Below are positions 1 to 4,879 of a stretch of DNA of 6,317 bases, in pieces. A program made the position numbers and the translations under genes. A model generated the notes under the pieces. It was not told the DNA's origin. It saw only the letters and a program-made list of their open reading frames with translations, and searched no databases. Each line of letters starts with the position of its first letter. Position 1 is the first letter of the stretch. The stretch is from Planctomycetaceae bacterium (GTDB lineage Bacteria > Planctomycetota > Planctomycetia > Planctomycetales > Planctomycetaceae): the NCBI GenBank assembly GCA_015487825.1, contig WFOZ01000369.1, positions 1 through 6,317 on the forward strand. Reading direction: 5' to 3'.

Positions 1-520
1 CCGCTTCCTCACGTATTACCAACACGCGAAATTGTCTGCGTTTCATGAGAGTGACAATCACTCGGTCCTGACCCGGCTTCAGAATCTGGTTTTTAACGGT
101 GTAGATGTTACGAATTTTTTCTGTTGCCTGTTCCAGGGTGAGACCTTCAACAGGGATTGGTGGAACCAGTGGCAAAGCAAGTGTGCCATCTTCCCGGACC
201 GGAATCGGAAAACCGATGGCGGGAGGTTGATCACCTGCCTCCGGGAAGTGAACCGGTGGAGCACCTTCCGGTTCTCCGAGTACATATTCGATATAAATTC
301 CGAGAACATCTCCGGGAGCTAACTGGTAGGCTACCGGTGGAGACTGCCTTAATCTGGAGATTGAAATATCCTGCATAATCTCGCGGCTTCTCCCGAGAAA
401 TTCTGCAGGAACTCGATGAGCAGGAATCGCGGGGATGTCGAATGAGGAATACTGCGCGCATCCACATGTGGTCAACATCAGCAGGCAACTCAGTTTAGAA
501 AAAACATATGATCTGGTCAT
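1..520 (-). CDS. Wza-like polysaccharide export lipoprotein (partial, C-terminus beyond left edge)
   Basis: This is the N-terminal 173 residues of a polysaccharide biosynthesis/export protein. Such proteins form the outer-membrane export channel for capsular or exopolysaccharide. The reading frame is open from ATG at 520 to the window edge. Residues 1-21 form a lipoprotein signal: MTRS, a hydrophobic stretch, then TTCGC, with Cys21 (or Cys19) as the lipidated residue. Residues 67-76 ([10 protein letters not shown]) match the opening of the Poly_export domain (PF02563). Residues around 107-137 match its second half: [13 protein letters not shown] followed by a Val-Glu-Gly-Leu-Thr turn and an EQATEKI helix. 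The following strand ([19 protein letters not shown]) looks like the entry to the SLBB part, which is cut off. No strong Shine-Dalgarno is seen; a GGA lies 8 bases before the ATG. It is the third of three consecutive minus-strand lipoprotein genes. Family assignment is confident; the exact glycan is unknown. Confidence 0.88.
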   Translation of the reverse strand, partial: MTRSYVFSKLSCLLMLTTCGCAQYSSFDIPAIPAHRVPAEFLGRSREIMQDISISRLRQSPPVAYQLAPGDVLGIYIEYVLGEPEGAPPVHFPEAGDQPPAIGFPIPVREDGTLALPLVPPIPVEGLTLEQATEKIRNIYTVKNQILKPGQDRVIVTLMKRRQFRVLVIREEA

Positions 521-549
521 TGTCGAGATCCACTTCCCTGTGTGTACGC

Positions 550-602
550 AATGATTATAGAGAAATCATTTCTTACGGTTATATTTCAGGATTGGTATCC
601 TG
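550..602 (-). other. two perfect stem-loops in the 122-base gap before the Wza-like gene
   Basis: Two perfect inverted repeats lie between the DGY lipoprotein stop (643) and the Wza-like start (520). The first in transcription order is CAGGAT-ACCA-ATCCTG (602-587, 6-bp stem, 4-base loop). The second is AATGATT-7-AATCATT (570-550, 7-bp stem, 7-base loop). Neither is followed by a U tract on the minus strand, so they do not look like intrinsic terminators. A weaker 4-bp CGCC/GGCG pair sits at 622-638. They could be mRNA processing or stability elements, a leader structure for the export gene, or chance. Confidence 0.45.
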
Positions 603-642
603 TCGTTTTACAATTCATCACCGCCATTATGAACGGCGTCTA

Positions 643-1272
643 TCACTTCTTCTTCTCTACTTCTTTGGGAACATAAGGCTTGGCAGGTGGTGTCAAAGGA
701 ATTTTTTTATCTTTATCTTTTTTGATAACCGGCAACGGCTGTGGAGCCTGAGGCAATTGAACCGGTTCCGGCATCGGGGCAATCACTTCCGGATAATCCT
801 GATGTGAACCGAAGTTGTCGTTGTTGCCTGGTTCGTATTCGACATGCTCTCTGACTTTGTGATAAATTTCGCCGGAGGTCAGGATTCGTCGAGAAGCTGA
901 AACACCATCAGCCATGGCAGCGGCAGCCCCGTGATGGTAACCATCAAACCAGGCGATGACTAACTTTTTAGCCTTGGGAGTACTGTATTTTGTTTTCCAG
1001 TATTTTCGGGGAGGCAAAGCAGGTGGGCAACCATCGCCCCCAGTTGCAACAGCGACATAGCCATCTACGAATCCCTGTCCGAAATCATCCAGATTATGTT
1101 CCAGACCTCTGTAGGCTCTTTTCGAATGCTTCCAGGCATGCTTGGCATCACCTTTGGTGCGCATCACGAAAATCGTCTCGTCAATCTGATCCCAGAAATT
1201 ACTGCAGCCGGTGATACTGCCCGTTACCAGGGTCACTAAAACAATATTTAGAAGTCGCTGTTTCACGTCCAT
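643..1272 (-). CDS. lipoprotein of unrecognised family with paired DGY motifs and Pro/Lys-rich tail
   Basis: A 209-residue predicted lipoprotein that I cannot assign to a named family. Residues 1-23 are a clear type II signal: KQR, a hydrophobic core (LLNIVLVTLVTG), and lipobox SITGC with Cys23. Residues 24-60 are charged and probably helical. Two related motifs follow. One is GFVDGYVAVATGGDGC near residues 67-82, leading into PPALPPRKYW. The other is WFDGYHHGAAAAMADGV near residues 108-124. Residues 158-209 are proline-rich and end in lysine-rich segments (KKDKDKK, EVEKKK), typical of a disordered envelope tail that could touch acidic cell-surface polymer. From memory this resembles proteins seen only in planctomycetes; no search was possible. 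It starts 87 bases after the HEAT lipoprotein stop and lacks a strong ribosome binding site. The lipoprotein prediction is firm; the function is unknown. Confidence 0.85.
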   Translation of the reverse strand: MDVKQRLLNIVLVTLVTGSITGCSNFWDQIDETIFVMRTKGDAKHAWKHSKRAYRGLEHNLDDFGQGFVDGYVAVATGGDGCPPALPPRKYWKTKYSTPKAKKLVIAWFDGYHHGAAAAMADGVSASRRILTSGEIYHKVREHVEYEPGNNDNFGSHQDYPEVIAPMPEPVQLPQAPQPLPVIKKDKDKKIPLTPPAKPYVPKEVEKKK

Positions 1273-1325
1273 GTTCCAATGTGTAAGTATTTCGTTCTAC
1301 TGCGGCAACCTGGCCGAATACGATC

Positions 1326-1346
1326 CGTCTTCCTCGTAAGAAGACG
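1326..1346 (-). other. stem-loop between HEAT lipoprotein and DGY lipoprotein genes
   Basis: A perfect inverted repeat, CGTCTTC at 1326-1332 and GAAGACG at 1340-1346, encloses a 7-base loop. It lies 13 bases past the stop of the upstream gene on the minus strand. No U tract follows in that direction, so a classical intrinsic terminator is unlikely. It may instead protect the 3' end of a processed message, attenuate read-through, or be incidental. Its 7-bp/7-base geometry matches the hairpin at 550-570 in the next gap. Confidence 0.45.
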
Positions 1347-1359
1347 CCGTACTTCACAA

Positions 1360-2802
1360 CTATTCTTTAAGACAAACCAATGACAACAAAGCAGCTTCCC
1401 TGACTTCCTGATCCGGATGATTATCGACCAGCTGCTGAAGACGGGGAACGAGAGTCCCTGAGTGTCCTCTGAATTCTCCGAGTAGTAAGACAACCTGACG
1501 CTGCACGGAAGGTGAATCTGCTTCAAGCTGATCCATCATCACCTGAATCGTTTCTTCAGGTGCCTGTCGGTAGGCACTCACCAGAGCATGCAGTGCGATG
1601 AAGCGAATCGATTCGTCAGTTGAGGTAAAGGCACTGGTAATAGCCTGCAATGCTTTTTCACTTCCTCGTTGATGGCGAAACAGAGCTTCTGCACTATTGA
1701 TTCTCACATGCTGATCTTCATGTTCCAAAAGCAGTTCCAGAGAATCGAGTGCATCATCTGTAACAGACTCTTCATTTCCAATCAGATAAGCCAGGGAAGC
1801 CAGACGGTGATTAACCTGCTCCTGCTGTTCGACACTGAGTTCAGATTCGATGGCTGGTTCAGATTCGGCAACAGGCTCAGCCTGAGTGATCGCTTCTGTG
1901 ACAGGCTCAGTCTCTTTGCTGGAGGCAACCCAGCCTTCTTGTTTGGTCTCTGTTTTCTTGCGACTATCTTTCCACGATAAATCTTCCGGGACCGCGACAA
2001 AAATCGGGATCTCGTTTTTCTGTTCGGCAGCCTGTTGTTCGTTTTTTTCATCTTCATCACTCGCAGCTGAGGCAATCATGGGAGCGGCAGGTGGCGAAAG
2101 AATTTCTTCCTTGTATTCCTTTTTCTGAGCAGTCTCTGCTACAGGATAGATCGAAGGATATTCGGACGGTTTATCTGCGGGCTCAACTTCAGGTTTTTTT
2201 GATGCAACTTTGTTATCTGACCATTCAGGCCATTTTGCATCCTCGGCCTCGTCGTTTTCAGCAACTTGGCTGCCGGTGCTGTCTGGAACTGCTTTTTCAT
2301 CAGCAGGTGCCTCAGACTTGCTTTCTGTTACTTCTACAAGTTGATCAGGCAGAGGAAGTTCAGAGAATGGTAATTCGGTCTGTTCTTGCTCGAGTTGAGC
2401 TTTCTCGGCTACGACCTGCTCAGCTTCGTCCTGTTCAACGACAGAAGATGAATCCGCTCTGGCAGTTGAATCAGCCAGCATGGTTTCTTCCAGCGTCTCA
2501 GAAGTCTTTTTCTCTTCGGAAGAACCATTCAGTGCGATAATTCTGTCTTGTGCAAATCTGGCCTGTTCGGTTTTCGGATACCGCTTAGCTACCTGACGAT
2601 ACGCCGTGATCGCTCGCTGGTCATGCCCCTGGTCTTCATAAGTTTTGGCAATAATGAGCATCCTCTTACGGGACGGCATCGAGTCTGCCTGATTCTTATA
2701 GTTCGAAACCGAACTATGTTGAGACCCGGTGCCGGCGCATCCAACACCCAAGAGAAGCAGTAACATTCCAGTGCAGATTAGTAATTTGGCGTGATCCACC
2801 AT
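1360..2802 (-). CDS. HEAT-repeat lipoprotein with N-terminal TPR-like motif and long acidic linker
   Basis: A 480-residue predicted lipoprotein of unknown function. I place the start at ATG 2802 rather than the in-frame TTG at 2805, because AAGGA (2812-2808) then lies 5 bases upstream. Residues 1-22 are a lipoprotein signal: a LLLLLGVGC stretch with Cys22. Residues 44-91 form one TPR-like helical pair (AKTYEDQGHDQRAITAYRQV and onward), as in outer-membrane assembly or scaffold lipoproteins. Residues 93-325 are a low-complexity, Glu/Ala/Ser/Pro-rich, strongly acidic linker, probably disordered. Residues 327-480 hold about four HEAT repeats, seen as paired helices with DxxVR-type turns: EDQHVRINSAEAL, DESIRFIALHAL, SPSVQRQVVLLL, DQEVREAALLSL. 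HEAT arrays bind proteins, so a tethered adaptor role is inferred. It is the first gene of the minus-strand group. HEAT and lipoprotein calls are firm; the role is not. Confidence 0.88.
   Translation of the reverse strand: MVDHAKLLICTGMLLLLLGVGCAGTGSQHSSVSNYKNQADSMPSRKRMLIIAKTYEDQGHDQRAITAYRQVAKRYPKTEQARFAQDRIIALNGSSEEKKTSETLEETMLADSTARADSSSVVEQDEAEQVVAEKAQLEQEQTELPFSELPLPDQLVEVTESKSEAPADEKAVPDSTGSQVAENDEAEDAKWPEWSDNKVASKKPEVEPADKPSEYPSIYPVAETAQKKEYKEEILSPPAAPMIASAASDEDEKNEQQAAEQKNEIPIFVAVPEDLSWKDSRKKTETKQEGWVASSKETEPVTEAITQAEPVAESEPAIESELSVEQQEQVNHRLASLAYLIGNEESVTDDALDSLELLLEHEDQHVRINSAEALFRHQRGSEKALQAITSAFTSTDESIRFIALHALVSAYRQAPEETIQVMMDQLEADSPSVQRQVVLLLGEFRGHSGTLVPRLQQLVDNHPDQEVREAALLSLVCLKE
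1828..2526 (-). repeat. low-complexity acidic linker coding segment with short direct repeats
   Basis: This segment encodes residues 93-325 of the HEAT lipoprotein, dominated by Glu, Ala, Ser, Pro and Gln. Short exact direct repeats are visible on the plus strand: ACAGGCTCAG at 1871-1880 and 1901-1910 (30-base period, repeating Ala/Thr-Glu-Pro-Val), and TTCAGATTCG at 1840-1849 and 1858-1867 (18-base period). The in-frame periods fit slippage or duplication that lengthens or shortens the linker without breaking the gene. Confidence 0.55.
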
Positions 2803-2807
2803 CAAAT

Positions 2808-2812
2808 TCCTT
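2808..2812 (-). promoter_or_regulatory. ribosome binding site deciding the HEAT lipoprotein start
   Basis: AAGGA on the minus strand lies 5 bases before ATG 2802. It would lie only 2 bases before the alternative TTG at 2805, so it favours the ATG. It sits in one arm of a small perfect inverted repeat, TTCCT-AAA-AGGAA (2819-2807). Confidence 0.65.
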
Positions 2813-3060
2813 TTAGGAAAAAATGACTGCCTGTCAGTAAAGTACCTCTGCTCAGGTTAAACTGAGAAAGGTTTGTTGTCTCCATCGGCATTAACGGTTC
2901 TTTCGCCTTCTACACTCTGTCCGGTTGTGTAGTTTCTGAGGAATTTGATTCCCTTAACCTCGGAACACATTCTCTAAACTACCCATTCTTAAGTTGGATA
3001 CTTCATTGATGCCATCATTTACCTGCAAAATCCAAAACAGTCCTAAAAGTGTATGTTTGC

Positions 3061-3088
3061 TATCACAATTCGATGAATCGCAGTGATA
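3061..3088. promoter_or_regulatory. candidate operator dyad TATCAC-16-GTGATA
   Basis: Perfect 6-base arms TATCAC (3061-3066) and GTGATA (3083-3088) have centres 22 bases apart, two helical turns. A smaller inverted repeat, ATTC-GAT-GAAT (3068-3078), lies inside. The site is about 120 bases before the plus-strand start and about 260 bases before the minus-strand start, a position that suits a regulator of either gene. No known factor is recognised and a chance dyad is possible. Confidence 0.25.
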
Positions 3089-3194
3089 TATCCCCTATTT
3101 TCCCAATAATGTGTTGTTTGGGTGTTGATTCCTGAGTTGAAATCATGGATATTATTATCGGGTAGTGAACATTGACGAAGAATCCAGGGCTTAC

Positions 3195-3199
3195 GAGGG
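3195..3199 (+). promoter_or_regulatory. ribosome binding site deciding the secreted Gly-rich protein start
   Basis: GAGGG lies 7 bases before ATG 3207, an ideal Shine-Dalgarno distance. The ATG starts directly at the signal peptide (MNRVTSS). This supports 3207 over the upstream in-frame GTG at 3165. Confidence 0.65.
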
Positions 3200-3206
3200 T
3201 AGAGAA

Positions 3207-4505
3207 ATGAATCGAGTCACCTCATCTGCGACACTTTTTTTAGCTGCAATCATGCTGGCTGTTGGTACCGCTGTGGCATTTCCTACAGTAAATCTCGTCA
3301 TTAGCCATCCTTCGGACATTACCCAGAGTGACATGGCGGAAGTCGAGATTTCTCCTGCGCCGGCTGTCTCAGAAACGGTTGAGGCGTCTGAAAGCGGCAA
3401 TCTTCTGGCGGCAGCTGCTGCAAATGAAAATTCTGCACCTGCAGTACCGCTGATAGCTGCTCCCGTATCAAAAGCCGCAAAATCACAATCTCTCTACTGG
3501 GCGATGAAGTTTGTACTTGGTAACGCCAACGTTGGTGTCGATCAGCTTCCCCCAATTGGCGATGGCAGTGTGAAGCTGATTCGTAAAGGAACAGTTGTAG
3601 GTACATACTCGATTGGTCCTGGTGGAGTGGCTCAGGTACCTCAGTTATCATCCGGCGTTTATTCGATTGTTGCCAGGTCCGTTGATGGGTTTGCCGCAAT
3701 TGGATCTTACCTGGTCAGCGGTACCGAAGAAGGAGAATTGACAGTCAAGCTTGCTCTGGTTCCTGTTCAGGAATCTGCTGTTATCGACTCTTTGCTGGCA
3801 CGGGCCAAAGAGAGCCGTTCTACTCCTGCAGGAGCGAGAAAAGAGTATCGCTATAATGAAAATACATCGTTGGTTTCCATGAATGATGTGGTAGGACGCG
3901 GAGCGGATGGTGTTGTTCGTGTTCGACTGCTTGAATTACTTGATCAGTACGGTGTTGCCCAAACAACCGAAGGCCTGTCCGTTCATTTAGTGCGGAATGA
4001 GCAAATTGCTTCTCATGGCATTACGAATGCAGATGGGATAGCTGAATTACAGGGAGCCGAAAATGGTCGGTATGCCATGGTAGTTACCGGTCAGAGCCGT
4101 GTGCTTGTGATCTCTATTCTGGTTAAGGACCAAATCGGAAATATCAATAACGAGATAAAAAGTGCAATCTCACTAATTACAAATATAGTGATCGGCTCTG
4201 CTCCTGCAGCGATGAATCAGGCAGTAAGTGTAGCGGCGGCTGGTACGACACCCCCTGAGGATTTCAATACCGTGAATCAGTCGATGAACGTTGGCTCCGG
4301 TGGCCCGGGAGCTCCCGGGGGCGTTGGAGGAGCACCATTTGGTGGTGGTCCCGGCGGTGGAGGAACGGGCGGTGGAGGTGGTGGTTCAGGTACTGGCGGA
4401 GGAGGAGTTGGTGGCGGAGGCGGTTTACTTGGTGCGGCTGCAGCCGGTGCGGCTGGATTCCTGGCTGGAAATAACAATAACGATAATGGTGTTGCCAGTC
4501 CGTAA
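3207..4505 (+). CDS. secreted protein with two beta-sandwich-like repeats, polyglycine stretch and Asn-rich C-terminal tail
   Basis: A 432-residue predicted exported protein with no family I can name. Residues 1-25 are a type I signal peptide (MNRVTSS, hydrophobic core, cleavage near AVA/FP); no lipobox cysteine is present. Residues 26-95 are an Ala/Pro/Ser-rich spacer. Two segments of about 50 residues, 120-170 and 257-306, align with each other: SVKLIRK versus SVHLVRN, then GGVA versus DGIA, then GVYSIV versus GRYAMV. Their short strands, with a Gly turn before a GxY strand, resemble carboxypeptidase-regulatory-like or Ig-type folds; this is inference. Residues 363-406 are almost all glycine. 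Residues 407-420 are an Ala/Leu/Gly hydrophobic patch, followed by GNNNNDNGVASP at the end. The start is chosen by the GAGGG site and the signal peptide. The protein probably lies in the periplasm or at the cell surface. The neighbouring polysaccharide genes suggest, but do not show, a surface-layer or matrix role. Confidence 0.85.
   Translation: MNRVTSSATLFLAAIMLAVGTAVAFPTVNLVISHPSDITQSDMAEVEISPAPAVSETVEASESGNLLAAAAANENSAPAVPLIAAPVSKAAKSQSLYWAMKFVLGNANVGVDQLPPIGDGSVKLIRKGTVVGTYSIGPGGVAQVPQLSSGVYSIVARSVDGFAAIGSYLVSGTEEGELTVKLALVPVQESAVIDSLLARAKESRSTPAGARKEYRYNENTSLVSMNDVVGRGADGVVRVRLLELLDQYGVAQTTEGLSVHLVRNEQIASHGITNADGIAELQGAENGRYAMVVTGQSRVLVISILVKDQIGNINNEIKSAISLITNIVIGSAPAAMNQAVSVAAAGTTPPEDFNTVNQSMNVGSGGPGAPGGVGGAPFGGGPGGGGTGGGGGGSGTGGGGVGGGGGLLGAAAAGAAGFLAGNNNNDNGVASP
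4293..4424 (+). repeat. GGN-codon tract encoding polyglycine
   Basis: A simple-sequence tract of GGN codons encodes roughly residues 363-406 of the secreted protein. It is interrupted by Pro, Ala, Ser, Thr and Val. The third bases vary (GGT, GGA, GGC, GGG), so this is not a recent pure trinucleotide expansion. The antisense frames read as long proline runs and are not genes. Confidence 0.75.
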
Positions 4506-4574
4506 GTTTCCATTCGGCCTGCCTATATTTCAAATCGCCTCTTCGTAATACATATCTTGTGCCTGTTCGGTGAG

Positions 4575-4817
4575 TTATCTTCGGTTGCGATACGTAACTG
4601 GGAACACTCCCTGATCAGGCACAGTTTTTCGTGTACAGTACCTGTTTTTAAGTGATATTTCAGAAATATGACTGAAATATGTTGAGGCCTCACCAGGAGG
4701 GAAGTGGTCGGACTTTGTACTACTGATGTTCAATTTCTTTACGGCTTGTGCGATTTGTAAAGCACCCATATGGTTACGACTGTCAAAATAAACCAGCCGT
4801 GCGGGGTAGTATGTCAT
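4575..4817 (-). CDS. doubtful small ORF, 80 residues, hypothetical
   Basis: An open frame of 80 codons fills most of the gap between the two plus-strand genes. It starts at ATG 4817, with a weak AGG 9 bases upstream, and ends with TAA at 4575. The N-terminal half (YYPARLVYFDSRNH, then ALQIAQAVKKLN) has ordinary protein-like composition. The C-terminal half looks less so. No domain, signal peptide or membrane segment is seen. Several palindromes and an inverted repeat lie within it, which fits non-coding regulatory DNA better. I include it only as a possibility; it may be chance. Confidence 0.18.
   Translation of the reverse strand: MTYYPARLVYFDSRNHMGALQIAQAVKKLNISSTKSDHFPPGEASTYFSHISEISLKNRYCTRKTVPDQGVFPVTYRNRR
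4655..4680. repeat. 9-base inverted repeat overlapping an 11-base-period direct repeat
   Basis: ATATTTCAG (4655-4663) and CTGAAATAT (4672-4680) are perfect inverted arms around an 8-base loop. Within the same stretch GAAATATG occurs at 4663-4670 and 4674-4681, 11 bases apart. ATATTT can therefore pair either with the near AAATAT (3-base loop) or with the far one. It is either a switchable stem-loop in RNA or two protein half-sites on the same DNA face. No T tract follows, so it is not an evident terminator. Confidence 0.45.
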
Positions 4818-4879
4818 GTTATTATGCCTGATATATCAATTCCCTGAATGACTTCCCTGCTCCCTGTGTTGATGGCAAA

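Larger units (their letters stand above)
2806..3206. other. divergent intergenic region between lipoprotein group and secreted Gly-rich protein gene
   Basis: About 400 bases with no convincing gene. It must hold promoters in both directions, but I see no consensus sigma70 pair on the minus side. On the plus side the best pair is TTGATT (3125-3130) and TATTAT (3150-3155), with a long 19-base spacer; this is weak. Other visible structure is CTCAG-6-CTGAG (2851-2866), ACTG-5-CAGT (2826-2838) and the wider dyad at 3061-3088. The frame of the plus-strand gene stays open back to a GTG at 3165, but that adds a charged 14-residue leader before the signal peptide and is disfavoured. Confidence 0.6.
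4506..4879. other. palindrome-dense intergenic region before the O-antigen ligase-like gene
   Basis: 374 bases with no firmly supported gene. Three perfect 10-base palindromes are visible: CCTGATCAGG (4610-4619), TGAGGCCTCA (4683-4692) and TGATATATCA (4829-4838). There is also CCATATGG (4766-4773) and the 9-base inverted repeat at 4655-4680. A weak terminator-like arrangement, AACTG (4596-4600) pairing with CAGTT (4622-4626) and running into a T tract to 4629, could end the upstream transcript, but its interior pairs poorly. I see no convincing promoter for the gene at 4880 and no Shine-Dalgarno there. Confidence 0.55.

Noticed and set aside
508..807. Plus-strand 99-codon frame across the start of the Wza-like gene and the end of the DGY lipoprotein gene
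   Set aside because: It overlaps two better-supported minus-strand features. Its product is Arg/Phe-rich with no recognisable signal or domain.
1669..2540. Several overlapping open frames on either strand across the HEAT lipoprotein linker
   Set aside because: They lack start signals and domains. The biased codon content of the acidic linker keeps other frames open.
3165..3206. GTG at 3165 as start of the secreted Gly-rich protein
   Set aside because: It would put 14 charged residues before the signal peptide. ATG 3207 has GAGGG at 7 bases and begins the signal peptide directly.
4277..4548. Proline-rich and Val/Glu-rich reading frames overlapping the polyglycine tract on both strands
   Set aside because: They are out-of-frame readings of GGN codons inside a well-supported gene with signal peptide and Shine-Dalgarno.
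4596..4629. Intrinsic terminator after the Gly-rich protein gene
   Set aside because: The AACTG/CAGTT arms and T tract are suggestive, but the 21-base interior pairs poorly and the outer stem is only 5 bp, so it is noted in the intergenic entry rather than called.
3084..4837. Shared 9-mer TGATATATC upstream of both plus-strand genes (3084-3092 and 4829-4837)
   Set aside because: A shared AT-rich 9-mer between two regions of this size is expected by chance about once, and the distances to the starts differ (123 versus 51 bases).
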